In this document: positions 1-8,421 of the stretch, one piece after another | How positions within the stretch are numbered: position 1 is the stretch's first letter | Layout of the letters: each line of letters opens with the position of its first letter | Origin: Paracoccaceae bacterium | GTDB lineage: Bacteria > Pseudomonadota > Alphaproteobacteria > Rhodobacterales > Rhodobacteraceae | Reading direction: 5' to 3' | Assembly (NCBI GenBank): GCA_028875855.1 | Contig: JAGWVA010000019.1 | Coordinates: forward strand, 1 to 59,111 | Length of the DNA stretch: 59,111 nt | Program-made: the position numbers and the translations under genes | The notes under the pieces: generated by a model | Databases searched by the model: none | The model's input: the letters and a program-made list of their open reading frames with translations, nothing else | What the model was told of the DNA's origin: nothing

Positions 1-902
1 GGGATAGTCCCGACGCGGCTCGGCAGCGACCAACCGCGCAAAAGCTCGTCCGCGCTCATCGGCCTCTTGCCTTCCCGCTGCGCCAGCGTGATCTCGACCG
101 CGCCCTCGCCGCAGGCGATCGTCAACCCGTCAAGCACCTGCCCCGGCGCCCCCTGCCCTGCCACGACGCGCGAGCGCAGAAGCTTCAGACGCTCGCCCGC
201 GACATCGACCCATGCGCCCGGAAAAGGCGACAGGCCCCGGATCAGCCGATCCACCTCGGCCGCGGGTCTGGAGAAATCCACCTGCGCCTCGGCCTTGTCG
301 ATCTTCCGGGCATAGGTGACGCCGTCCTCGGGCTGCGGTTCGGGCGTCAGACCGTCCAGATGCTCCAGCGTCTCGAGGATGGCCGCGGCCCCCATCCCGG
401 ACAGCCGGTCATGCAGGTCGGCCGTCGTCTCTTCCGCCCCGATGGCAGTCGCCTTGCGCAGGAGCACCGCGCCGGTATCCAGCCCCTCGTCCATCTGCAT
501 GATGCAGACGCCGGTTTCGGCATCGCCCGCCATGATCGCGCGATGGATCGGCGCCGCCCCCCGCCAGCGCGGCAGGAGCGAGGCGTGGATGTTCAGGCAT
601 CCCTTCGCCGGCGCATCGAGGATGGGCTTGGGCAGGATCAGCCCGTAGGCCACGACCACCGCCACGTCGGCCCGCAAGGCCGCGAATTCGGCCTGCGCGG
701 CCTCGGTCCTGAGGCTCACGGGATGACGCACGGGCAGGCCCAATGCCTCGGCCGCCGCCTGCACGGGGCTGGGCCGGTCCTTCTTGCCGCGCCCGGCGGG
801 CCGGGGCGGCTGGCAATAGACGCAGACGACCTCGTGCCGCGCGGCGAGGGCCTTGAGCACCGGGACCGAGAACTCCGGCGTGCCCATGAACACGACCCTC
901 AT
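1..902 (-). CDS. fmt: Methionyl-tRNA formyltransferase (3' end cut off)
   Basis: Fmt transfers a formyl group from 10-formyl-THF to initiator Met-tRNA in the cytosol. The reading frame starts [19 protein letters not shown], the typical Fmt N-terminus, and carries the core around residues 106-110 ([13 protein letters not shown]), where Asn and His of the formyltransferase site are visible. About 300 residues lie in the window, close to full family length, so only a few C-terminal residues are missing at the left edge. The ATG (900-902) overlaps the stop of the upstream deformylase gene as ATGA, which suggests translational coupling in a def-def2-fmt operon: formylation and deformylation of the N-terminal Met encoded together. 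Identification is secure. Confidence 0.95.
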   Translation of the reverse strand, partial: MRVVFMGTPEFSVPVLKALAARHEVVCVYCQPPRPAGRGKKDRPSPVQAAAEALGLPVRHPVSLRTEAAQAEFAALRADVAVVVAYGLILPKPILDAPAKGCLNIHASLLPRWRGAAPIHRAIMAGDAETGVCIMQMDEGLDTGAVLLRKATAIGAEETTADLHDRLSGMGAAAILETLEHLDGLTPEPQPEDGVTYARKIDKAEAQVDFSRPAAEVDRLIRGLSPFPGAWVDVAGERLKLLRSRVVAGQGAPGQVLDGLTIACGEGAVEITLAQREGKRPMSADELLRGWSLPSRVGTI

Positions 903-1402
903 CCGCGCCGCCCCATCTTCTGCGCCTTCGTCACAAGCATCTTGCGCTTGAGCGGCGACAGGCGGTCGAAATACATCCGGCCGTTCAGGTGGTCGATCTG
1001 GTGCTGGACCGAGGTGGCCCAAAGGCCCACGAAATCGCGTTCCTCGACCTCTCCCGCCTCGTTGAGGAACCGCACCGTCACCGCCCGCGGGCGCGAGATC
1101 ACGGCAGAGACGCCCGGAAGGTTGGGGCTTGCCTCCTCATGCTCGCGGAACTGGACCGAGGCATGCAGCACCTCGGGGTTGGCAAGCTTCACCGCCTTGC
1201 CCCGGGTGTCCGAGCAATCGACCACGGCCAGACGCCGCATCACGCCGATCTGCGGCCCCGCCAGACCATAGCCCGGCATCGCGTCCATGGTTTCCACCAT
1301 GTCGGCCCAGATGGCGCGAATGTCGTCGGTGATCGCCTCGACCGGCGCGGCGGCGGTCTTCAGACGCGCATCGGGCCAGGGCACGAAGGGGCGGACCGTC
1401 AC
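899..1402 (-). CDS. Peptide deformylase-like protein with degenerate active site
   Basis: A 167-residue protein of the peptide deformylase fold, second of two paralogues before fmt. Motif 1 is [10 protein letters not shown] (canonical GxGLAAPQIG). Motif 2 reads EEASPNLPG where the active paralogue has EEGCLSIPE, so the metal-ligand Cys is Ser92. Motif 3 is QHQIDH instead of QHEID H, so the catalytic Glu is Gln135; His134 and His138 remain. From family knowledge these changes should abolish or strongly reduce deformylase activity. The GTG start (1400-1402) overlaps the TGA of the upstream def as GTGA, which decides the start. It may bind nascent chains or another substrate without catalysis; that is inference. 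Confidence 0.85.
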   Translation of the reverse strand: MTVRPFVPWPDARLKTAAAPVEAITDDIRAIWADMVETMDAMPGYGLAGPQIGVMRRLAVVDCSDTRGKAVKLANPEVLHASVQFREHEEASPNLPGVSAVISRPRAVTVRFLNEAGEVEERDFVGLWATSVQHQIDHLNGRMYFDRLSPLKRKMLVTKAQKMGRRG

Positions 1403-1920
1403 GCCCGCGCCCGTTCGCGTTTCAGCTTTTCCATCTTCCGCGTGATCATCTGGCGCTTCAGCGGCTTGAGGTAGTCGATGAAAAGCTTGCCATCGAGGTG
1501 GTCGATCTCGTGCTGCACGCAGGTCGCCCAGAGGCCCGAAAATTCCTCTTCCTGACGGGTGCCGTCGAGCGCGGTCCATTGCACGCGCACCACGGCGGGT
1601 CGCTCCACCTCGGCATATTGTTCCGGGATCGACAGGCAGCCCTCTTCATAAGTGCTGCGGTCCTCGGACGACCAGGTGATGACGGGGTTGATCAGCGCCA
1701 TCGGCCGCTGCGCGAGCTCAGGGTCCTTGACGCAATCCATGACCAGCAGACGTTGGGTCACGCCGATCTGCGGCGCGGCCAGCCCGATGCCGGGCGCGTC
1801 ATACATGGTTTCCAGCATATCCTCGGCCAGCTTGCCGATCTCGACCGGCACGCCGGTGATCGGGTCGCAGACTTTCTTCAGCCGCGGATCGGGATGGATG
1901 AGAATGGGGCGTATCGTCAT
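1399..1920 (-). CDS. def: Peptide deformylase
   Basis: Removes the formyl group from N-formyl-Met of nascent proteins. This 173-residue protein has all three family motifs intact: GIGLAAPQIG at about 44-53, EGCLS at 93-97 (metal ligand Cys95) and QHEIDH at 136-141 (His137 and His141 as ligands, Glu138 as catalytic base). It is first in the def-def2-fmt run and overlaps the degenerate paralogue by 4 nt. No strong Shine-Dalgarno sequence is visible ahead of its ATG. The operon presumably starts in the 250-nt gap it shares with the divergent patB-like gene. Confidence 0.97.
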   Translation of the reverse strand: MTIRPILIHPDPRLKKVCDPITGVPVEIGKLAEDMLETMYDAPGIGLAAPQIGVTQRLLVMDCVKDPELAQRPMALINPVITWSSEDRSTYEEGCLSIPEQYAEVERPAVVRVQWTALDGTRQEEEFSGLWATCVQHEIDHLDGKLFIDYLKPLKRQMITRKMEKLKRERARA

Positions 1921-2170
1921 GCTTGGGATTTAGGCGATCCGGGGCCGCGACGCAACGGGCGGCCAAGCGCGGCCCGGACAGGCCAGGGCTGCGGATCAAT
2001 TTTTGGATCATCGCAAGAATGGAAGAAATTGTTCCATGAATATTCACATATAGGGAATATTTTTCCCCTTCAGACAGTAAGCCCGGAAAACAGTCCACTT
2101 CGCCGCCACACAAGGGTGCTTGCGTCCGCCGTGCGGCTCGCTAGGCTCTGCAAAAATCACGGAGTCCCCC
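1921..2170. promoter_or_regulatory. Divergent promoter region between def and the PatB-like gene
   Basis: A 250-nt gap between divergent genes. Positions 1995-2100 are much more AT-rich than the surroundings. Two related elements, GAATATTC (2038-2045, a perfect palindrome) and GAATATT (2055-2061), stand 9 nt apart and could be an operator; two GGATCA copies lie near 1993-2010. No regulator can be assigned. A GGAG ribosome-binding site at 2160-2163 serves the plus-strand gene. Confidence 0.4.
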
Positions 2171-3343
2171 ATGTCCTTTGACGAAATCATCGACCGCCGC
2201 GGCACCCATTGTTCGAAATGGGACATGATGGAAAAGATCTACGGCGTGCCCTCTGACACGGGGATTGCGATGTGGGTGGCCGACATGGACTTCCGCCCGC
2301 CCGCCTGCGTGACCGGCGCGTTGCAGAAGATGATCGATCACGGCGTTTACGGCTATTTCGGCGACGACCGGGATTACCTCGCCTCCATCCAGTGGTGGAT
2401 GAAGAACCGCCACGGCTGGGAGGTGGACCCCGGCTGGATCTTCACCACCCACGGCCTTGTCAACGGCACGGCGCTCTGCGTGGACGCCTTTACCAAGCCC
2501 GGCGACGGGGTGGTGCTGTTCACGCCGGTCTATCACGCCTTTGCCCGCGTCATCAAAACGGCGGGGCGCGAGGTGGTGGAGTGCAAGCTCGTCAACGCCT
2601 CGGGCCGCTACGAGATGGACTTCGACACCTACGACGCGCAAATGACCGGCAAGGAGACGATGCTGATCCTGTGCTCGCCGCACAATCCGGGCGGCCGCGT
2701 CTGGACCGAGACGGAACTGCGCGACGTGGCCGACTTCGCCAAACGCCACAACCTCACGATCGTGTCGGACGAGATTCACCATGACCTCGTCTTCCCCGGC
2801 CACCGGCATACGGTGATGGCCAAGGCCGCGCCCGAAGTGCTGGATCGTCTGGTCATCATGTCGGCCACCACGAAGACCTTCAATATCGCGGGCAGCCATT
2901 CGGGCAATGTCATCATCCCCGACGCGGCCCTGCGCGCCCGTTTCGCCGCGCGCATGGGGGCGCTTGGCATCTCGCCCAATTCCTTCGGCCTGTTCATGGC
3001 CACCGCGGCCTATTCGGCAGAGGGTGCGGCCTGGGTCGATGAATTGATGGCGTATCTCGACGGCAACCGGAAGCTCTTCGACGAAGGGGTGAACGCGATC
3101 CCCGGCCTGGCCTCGATGGAGCTTGAATCGACCTACCTCGCCTGGGTCGATTTCTCGCGCACGGGGATGGAGCCTGCGGAATTCACCGCGCGCGTGGAAC
3201 GGCAGGCGCAGATCGCCGCGAACCACGGACCGACCTTCGGCCGGGGCGGCGAGGATTTCCTGCGCTTCAACCTGGCCACGCCGCGCAGCCGGATCGAAGA
3301 AGCGGTCGAGCGCCTGCAGAAGGCCTTTGCCGATCTGCAGTAG
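2171..3343 (+). CDS. PatB/MalY-type PLP-dependent aminotransferase (cystathionine beta-lyase)
   Basis: A 390-residue fold-type I PLP enzyme of the MalY/PatB group, which mostly cleave C-S bonds in cystathionine or cysteine conjugates to pyruvate, ammonia and a thiol. Visible are the N-terminal MWVADMDF signature (about residues 36-43), the PLP-contacting CSPHNPGG segment, the SDEIHHDL segment with the conserved Asp, and the Schiff-base Lys at about 235 in SATTKTFNIAG. The ATG at 2171 is chosen because GGAG lies 7 nt upstream and the product then begins like family members (MSFDEIIDRRGT); the open frame extends further upstream without support. It is convergent with the small gene that follows. 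The in vivo substrate is unknown. Confidence 0.88.
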   Translation: MSFDEIIDRRGTHCSKWDMMEKIYGVPSDTGIAMWVADMDFRPPACVTGALQKMIDHGVYGYFGDDRDYLASIQWWMKNRHGWEVDPGWIFTTHGLVNGTALCVDAFTKPGDGVVLFTPVYHAFARVIKTAGREVVECKLVNASGRYEMDFDTYDAQMTGKETMLILCSPHNPGGRVWTETELRDVADFAKRHNLTIVSDEIHHDLVFPGHRHTVMAKAAPEVLDRLVIMSATTKTFNIAGSHSGNVIIPDAALRARFAARMGALGISPNSFGLFMATAAYSAEGAAWVDELMAYLDGNRKLFDEGVNAIPGLASMELESTYLAWVDFSRTGMEPAEFTARVERQAQIAANHGPTFGRGGEDFLRFNLATPRSRIEEAVERLQKAFADLQ

Positions 3344-3357
3344 GAACGCGGCGGCGA

Positions 3358-3705
3358 TCAGGCCGGGGGCAGGTATCCCACGGGGGCATCCTCGTCCTTG
3401 ACGAAATCCGCGGGCGGAGCGCCATTCGCCCCGGTCGTCCACTTGAATTCGCAGACGATCTCGCCCGCCTCTTCCGTCGAGGCGACGATCAGGCATTGCA
3501 TCAGGTGCCGTGAGCCGTCGTAAAGATCGACGAGGCCGCGCAGATGGGGCGCGCTGTCCGCATCGAGCGCGAAACCGCGATCCCAAAGACGCAGAACCGG
3601 ATAGAGGGCATCGCCCACCTGCACGCGCAGCCTCGATTTCCGGCGCGCGTCACGCTTGCGGGCCGCCTCTAACCCCGCAAGAACTTCCTTCGAGAAATAT
3701 TCCAT
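3358..3705 (-). CDS. Small conserved-looking hypothetical protein (PilZ-like?)
   Basis: A 115-residue soluble protein with no membrane segment or signal peptide. The N-terminal part is basic (AARKRDARRKSRLRVQVG), followed by alternating beta-type sequence (YPVLRLWDRGFALD, HLMQCLIVAS, VCEFKW). A basic patch followed by a beta-barrel-like pattern faintly recalls PilZ proteins, but the diagnostic RxxxR/DxSxxG pair is not clear, so this is only a suggestion. It lies downstream of dapA on the same strand, separated by a terminator-like hairpin, and converges with the PatB-like gene 14 nt away. Function unknown. Confidence 0.65.
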   Translation of the reverse strand: MEYFSKEVLAGLEAARKRDARRKSRLRVQVGDALYPVLRLWDRGFALDADSAPHLRGLVDLYDGSRHLMQCLIVASTEEAGEIVCEFKWTTGANGAPPADFVKDEDAPVGYLPPA

Positions 3706-3766
3706 ATCGACCTTGCCCGCCCCCGAACAATTCTGGGTCCGAGCGGTCTGAAATCAAGGAGATAGA

Positions 3767-3791
3767 GTGTGGCCTTGCAAGAAGGCCACAC
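3767..3791 (-). terminator. Hairpin downstream of dapA
   Basis: A perfect 10-bp inverted repeat, GTGTGGCCTT and AAGGCCACAC, with a 5-nt loop, 38 nt past the dapA stop. On the dapA strand it is followed by a moderately T-rich tract (TCTATCTCCTTG). It probably terminates dapA before the downstream 115-residue gene. Confidence 0.7.
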
Positions 3792-3829
3792 CCGAGTTGC
3801 ATGAAAACATCAACCCGAGGCGGATCGGG

Positions 3830-4714
3830 TCAGTCGATCAGCCCGGCAAACCGCATCGCCGCATCGATCCGCGCCTTGGTCGCGTCGGTCAGCCCGACCA
3901 GCGGCAGACGCACGTCGGGCGCGCAAAGGCCAAGCCGCGACAGGCCGTATTTCGCCCCCGCAACGCCCGGCTCGAGGAAGATCGCCGTATGCAGCGGCAT
4001 CAGCCGGTCCTGGTATTCCAGCGCCTTTGCGTAGTCGCCCGCCAGCGTCGCCGCCTGGAACTCGGCGCAAAGGCGGGGGGCCACGTTCGCGGTCACGCTG
4101 ATGCAGCCGACCCCGCCATGGGCGTTGAAGCCAAGCGCGGTCGCATCCTCACCCGACAGCTGGATGAACTCCGGCCCGCAGGTCTGGCGCTGCTTCGAGA
4201 CGCGGGCGATATCGCCGGTCGCATCCTTCACGCCGATGATGCGCGGCAGCTTCGCAAGCTCTCCCATCGTCTCGGGCGACATGTCCACGACCGACCGGCC
4301 GGGGATGTTGTAGATGATGATCGGCAGATCGCAGGAATCGTGCACCGCCTTGAAATGCGCGATCAGCCCGGCCTGCGTCGGCTTGTTGTAATAGGGCGTC
4401 ACCACCAGAGCGGCATCCGCACCCACCTTCTCGGCGTGGCGGATGAGGCGGATGCCTTCGACCGTGTTGTTGGACCCCGCGCCCGCGATCACCGGAACGC
4501 GGCCGGCTGCGGCCTTCACCACCTCTTCGACGACACGTTCGTGCTCTTCGTGGCTCAGCGTCGGGCTTTCGCCGGTGGTGCCCACGGGCACGATCCCCGA
4601 CGAGCCTTCGGCAACATGCCAGTCCACCAGTTTTTTCAGCGCATCGAGATCCAGTTCGCCGTTCTTGAACGGCGTCACCAGGGCGGGGATGGACCCTTTG
4701 ATCCCTTTGATCAT
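3830..4714 (-). CDS. dapA: 4-Hydroxy-tetrahydrodipicolinate synthase
   Basis: Condenses pyruvate with aspartate semialdehyde in the diaminopimelate/lysine pathway, supplying peptidoglycan and lysine. The 294-residue product has GTTGE at 45-49, Tyr135 in IIIYN, the Schiff-base Lys163 in [10 protein letters not shown] and the GAGSNNT segment near 78-84, all typical of DapA. The ATG at 4712-4714 is chosen because GGAG sits 8-11 nt upstream (AAGGAGAAGCGTGTC) and the protein then begins [16 protein letters not shown]; the longer open frame adds an unsupported 20 residues. It is transcribed divergently from the lytic transglycosylase gene; both act in cell-wall metabolism. Confidence 0.95.
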   Translation of the reverse strand: MIKGIKGSIPALVTPFKNGELDLDALKKLVDWHVAEGSSGIVPVGTTGESPTLSHEEHERVVEEVVKAAAGRVPVIAGAGSNNTVEGIRLIRHAEKVGADAALVVTPYYNKPTQAGLIAHFKAVHDSCDLPIIIYNIPGRSVVDMSPETMGELAKLPRIIGVKDATGDIARVSKQRQTCGPEFIQLSGEDATALGFNAHGGVGCISVTANVAPRLCAEFQAATLAGDYAKALEYQDRLMPLHTAIFLEPGVAGAKYGLSRLGLCAPDVRLPLVGLTDATKARIDAAMRFAGLID

Positions 4715-4861
4715 GACACGCTTCTCCTTGATATGGGCCCGATTCAGGCGCCCGGCTGCAAATCGGGCGGACACTAGCCGTCCGCCGCGCGCTTGCCAAG
4801 TTTGTCTGTTGCCTCGCCGGGACGCCTGTTAGACTGAAGCCCATTCCTGAGGTTGCCTGAT

Positions 4862-6826
4862 TTGCTTCGCTTGCCCTCCCCCCTGCGCCGCGCCCTGCCG
4901 GCGCTCGCCATAGCCCTGATCGCCGCCCGTCCGGCACTGTCGCTTTCCCCGCAGGCCTCGGCCTTGCAGGAGGCCCTCCAGCTTGCCGACAGCAAGAACT
5001 GGGACGCGGCCCTTGCCACCGCGCGGCAGGCGGGGCCGCTGGGCGTCGATGTCATCGAGTGGCAACGCCTTCGGGCGGGAGACGGCAACTTCACGGCCTA
5101 TGCCGGCTTCCTCAGCCGCCACCCCGACTGGCCGGGGCTGGGCTACCTGCGGTTCAAGGGCGAGGCGTCGATCAATGCCGACACGCCCCCGGCAGAGGTG
5201 GTCGCCTATTTCGCGCATGGACGCCCGCGCACCGCGGCAGGGTCTCTGGCCTTGCAGGCCGCCCTTCAGCGAACCGGCCAGCCCAAGGCGGCCGAGGCCG
5301 AGGCGATGCGGGCCTGGCTCGACCTGTCCTACACCGCCGATCAGCAGAAGGCGGAGCTGACCGCCTTCGGCCCGATCCTCACGCCCCTGAACGACCGCCG
5401 CCTGCAAACCCTGCTCTGGCGCCGCGATGCCGGCGAGGCCGAGCGGATGCTGCCGCTGGTCTCGCGGGATCAGGCCGCGCTCGGCCGCGCCCGGATCGCG
5501 CTGCAAAGGCGCGACAAGACGGGCGTGAACGACCTCATCGCGGCCGTCCCACAGGCCCTGCGCGAGGATGCGGGCCTTGCCTACGACCGATTCCGCTACC
5601 GGCTGGACGAGGGCAAGACGGACTGGGCGGTCAATCTGCTTCTGTCGCGGTCGGCGTCGGCAAAGCTGCTGGGCAACCCCGAGGTCTGGGCGCGGTCGCG
5701 CGGCTGGCTGGCGCGCAAGGCCCTGTCCGACGGCAAGGCCCAGACCGCTTATCGCATCGCCGCCGACCATCACCTGACGGGCGGGGCGACCTTTGCCGAT
5801 CTGGAATTTCTGGCCGGATACATCGCCCTCAAGTCCCTTCATGCGCCCAAGACGGCGCTGCGGCACTTCGAGGCGCTGGAAAAGGCGGTGACGACCCCGA
5901 TCAGCCTGTCACGCGCGGCCTATTGGCAGGCGCGGGCGGAAGAGGCGCTTGGCGACCGCAAGGCGGCGCAGGCCGATTTCGCCAAGGGGGCGAAATACCA
6001 GAGCGCCTTCTACGGTCTCCTGTCGGCCGAGGCGATCGGCGAGAAGCTGGACCCCGCGCTGTTGTCGGATGCGCGCTTTCCCGATTGGCACAGGGCGGCC
6101 TTTGCGGGTTCGCCCCTGCTGCGGACGGGCGAGTTGCTGCTGAGCGCCGATCACGAGGAGATCGCGAAGTACTTCTTTCTCAAGGTCGCGGACGGTCTCG
6201 ACATCACCGGGCTCGGACAGCTTTCGGATATGGCGCTGGCGCTGAATTCGCCGCATATCGCGATCCTTGTCGCCAAGAAGGCCGCCCAGCGCGGCACGAT
6301 CCTGTCGCGGGCCTTCTACCCCATGACCTCGCTTGCGCACGTCAAGCTGCCGGTCTCGAACGATCTCGCGCTTGCCATCGCCCGGCGGGAAAGCGAATTC
6401 TCCGTGTCGATCGTAAGCCCCGCGGGGGCGCTTGGGCTCATGCAGCTCATGCCGGCGACGGCGCAGCGGATGTCGAATGCGGCGGGTCTTCCCTACAACC
6501 GCGCGCGGCTCACGTCGGATGCGGCTTATAACGTCACGCTGGGCAGCACCTATCTTGCGAAACTGGTCGATCAGTTCGGCCCCGCGCTGACGCTGGTCGC
6601 GGCGGGCTACAACGCGGGCGAAGGGCGGGCGGCGCAGTGGATCACCCAGCTTGGCGATCCGCGCGCGGCAAATGTCGATCCGATCGACTGGATCGAAAGC
6701 GTGCCCTACACGGAAACGCGCGACTACATCATGCGCGTTGCGGAAAGCTACGAGGTTTACCGCGCCAAGATTGCCGGGCGGCCGCTGCCGATCCGGCTTA
6801 CGGCGGAGTTGAAGGGACAACGGTGA
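4862..6826 (+). CDS. Soluble lytic murein transglycosylase (Slt-type)
   Basis: A periplasmic enzyme that cleaves peptidoglycan glycan strands with 1,6-anhydro-MurNAc formation. The product (654 residues with this start) has an N-terminal hydrophobic signal-like segment (RRALPALAIALIAARPALS), a long helical superhelical U/L-type region, and a C-terminal GH23 domain with the catalytic Glu in RRESEF, then SPAGALGLMQLMPATA and AGYNAGEG. The start is a TTG at 4862, 9 nt after GAGG (4849-4852); a TTG at 4853 abuts that site and is less likely. It overlaps the convergent EamA gene by 29 nt. Family identification is secure, the exact start is not. Confidence 0.9.
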   Translation: MLRLPSPLRRALPALAIALIAARPALSLSPQASALQEALQLADSKNWDAALATARQAGPLGVDVIEWQRLRAGDGNFTAYAGFLSRHPDWPGLGYLRFKGEASINADTPPAEVVAYFAHGRPRTAAGSLALQAALQRTGQPKAAEAEAMRAWLDLSYTADQQKAELTAFGPILTPLNDRRLQTLLWRRDAGEAERMLPLVSRDQAALGRARIALQRRDKTGVNDLIAAVPQALREDAGLAYDRFRYRLDEGKTDWAVNLLLSRSASAKLLGNPEVWARSRGWLARKALSDGKAQTAYRIAADHHLTGGATFADLEFLAGYIALKSLHAPKTALRHFEALEKAVTTPISLSRAAYWQARAEEALGDRKAAQADFAKGAKYQSAFYGLLSAEAIGEKLDPALLSDARFPDWHRAAFAGSPLLRTGELLLSADHEEIAKYFFLKVADGLDITGLGQLSDMALALNSPHIAILVAKKAAQRGTILSRAFYPMTSLAHVKLPVSNDLALAIARRESEFSVSIVSPAGALGLMQLMPATAQRMSNAAGLPYNRARLTSDAAYNVTLGSTYLAKLVDQFGPALTLVAAGYNAGEGRAAQWITQLGDPRAANVDPIDWIESVPYTETRDYIMRVAESYEVYRAKIAGRPLPIRLTAELKGQR

Positions 6827-7694
6827 CGCCGGATTTCACCTTGGCGCGCCACAGGGTGAAAAGACCGGCCGAAACCACGACAATCGTTCCGATCACGGTG
6901 TTGAGGTGGATCGCATCGCCGAAGACCATCACGCCGACGCCCGAGGCAAAGATCAGTTGCAGGAAGGCAAAGGGCTGGATCGCGCTTGCCTCCGCGACCT
7001 CGAAGGCGCGGATCAGAAGACCGTGGCCCAGAACAGCGGTGCAGCAAAGGCACGCCATCAGCACCCAGTCGGTCCCCGTCATCGGCTGCCAGAAGTACAG
7101 CCCGACGCCCGTCATCGCGACCGCGCCCGGCACGCCGGTCCAGAAGAAGCTGACCGACGCGGGGTCCTGACGCGCGACGTAACGGGTCAGCAGGCCGTAA
7201 AGCGCGAACATGCAGGCCGCAAGCAAGGGCGCCGCCGCCCATGGCGAGAAGACGGTCACGCCGGGCTCCAGCACGATCAGCACGCCGACGAAACCGATCC
7301 CGATCGCGGTCCAGCGCCGCCAGCCCACCGCCTCTCCCAGGATCGGGCCGGAGAAGGCCGCGACCATGAGCGGGTAGGAACTGAAGATCGAATGGGATTC
7401 GACAAGGCCAAGATGGGTGAAGGCCTGCACCATGACGACGATCTCTGCTGCGAGCAGCAGGCCGCGGAAGATCTGCACGAGCGGCTGTTTCGTCGCCATC
7501 GCCCGCTTCAGCCCGCCCGGCCGCCGCGCGGTCAGCACCATGACGAAACTGGCGAAGAACCAGTAGCGCAGCATCACGATCATATAGACGTTATAGGCGC
7601 CGGCGAGGTGGCGCGACAGGCCGTCCTGGATCGAGAAGACGAAGGTCGTCGCGATCATGAGCAGGATGCCGAGCCGGGTATTCTGTTCAGTCAT
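6798..7694 (-). CDS. EamA/DMT-family inner-membrane transporter
   Basis: A 298-residue protein with ten hydrophobic segments arranged as two five-helix EamA repeats, typical of drug/metabolite transporters that export small molecules. The N-terminus (MTEQNTRLGILLMIATTFVFSIQDGLSR) is the usual first helix. Its ATG overlaps the 3' end of mnmD by 8 nt, so both genes are probably cotranscribed; its own 3' end runs 29 nt into the convergent transglycosylase gene. The substrate cannot be told from sequence. Confidence 0.88.
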   Translation of the reverse strand: MTEQNTRLGILLMIATTFVFSIQDGLSRHLAGAYNVYMIVMLRYWFFASFVMVLTARRPGGLKRAMATKQPLVQIFRGLLLAAEIVVMVQAFTHLGLVESHSIFSSYPLMVAAFSGPILGEAVGWRRWTAIGIGFVGVLIVLEPGVTVFSPWAAAPLLAACMFALYGLLTRYVARQDPASVSFFWTGVPGAVAMTGVGLYFWQPMTGTDWVLMACLCCTAVLGHGLLIRAFEVAEASAIQPFAFLQLIFASGVGVMVFGDAIHLNTVIGTIVVVSAGLFTLWRAKVKSGVTVVPSTPP

Positions 7695-8373
7695 CGCGCG
7701 CCAACCATCCCCTGCTCATGTGCCGCTTGCCGGCATGGCCCGGCCGACGCTCTACCCGGAATCCTGCCGCCTGCAAGCCCCTGCGGACGAAGCCCGCGGC
7801 CGTGTAGGTTGCAAAGGTGCCGCCTTCGGCCGTGTGGGATGCCACCTCGGCCATCAACTCCTCGGACCACATCTCGGGGTTCTTGGCGGGCGAGAAGCCG
7901 TCGAGGAACCAGGCATCCGCCCGGCCCTGCCATGCGGGGAGCGTCTCGCGCGCGTCGCCCCTGACGATCGTCGCGGTCATGCGGTCAAGCTCGATCCGCC
8001 GGGCGCCCGTGGCCCATTGCGCGACGAAGGGACCAGCCAGCCCCGCCACCTCGGGAAAGGCGGTCAGGGCGCGTTCGACATCCCCGGCCGCCATCGGAAA
8101 AGCCTCGAAGCTCGTGAACAGGAGCCGCCCCGGCACATCCGCCGCCTGCCACGCCAGCGCAGCGGCCAGCATGTTCAGCCCGGTGCCGAAGCCCAGTTCC
8201 GCGATGTGGAACCCGTCGCGGAACCGGCCGGGCAGGTCATTGCCCTCAAGAAAGACATGGCGCGTCTCGGCCAGCCCGTCGCGGATCGAGAAATAGGGAT
8301 CGTCGAACCGCTCGGACACCGGCACCCCGCCCTCGCGCCACGCGATCCTCGCCGTCTGGTCCCCGGTCGTCAT
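7687..8373 (-). CDS. mnmD: tRNA mnm5s2U34 methyltransferase
   Basis: Stand-alone counterpart of the N-terminal methyltransferase half of MnmC; it converts nm5(s2)U to mnm5(s2)U at the wobble base using S-adenosylmethionine. The 228-residue protein has the SAM-binding IAELGFGTGLN, the WFLDGFSPAKNPEMW signature diagnostic of MnmC1/MnmD, and GGTFATYTAAGFVRRGLQ near the C-terminus. The ATG at 8371-8373 is preferred over an upstream one because the protein then starts at the family N-terminus (MTTGDQTARIAWREGG). It is divergent from the FAD half (mnmC2-like), separated by 48 nt. Confidence 0.92.
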   Translation of the reverse strand: MTTGDQTARIAWREGGVPVSERFDDPYFSIRDGLAETRHVFLEGNDLPGRFRDGFHIAELGFGTGLNMLAAALAWQAADVPGRLLFTSFEAFPMAAGDVERALTAFPEVAGLAGPFVAQWATGARRIELDRMTATIVRGDARETLPAWQGRADAWFLDGFSPAKNPEMWSEELMAEVASHTAEGGTFATYTAAGFVRRGLQAAGFRVERRPGHAGKRHMSRGWLARDD

Positions 8374-8421
8374 TTGCCCTACACCCCGTCTGCGCGGGCA
8401 CAATGCGGAAGGGCGCGGGGA

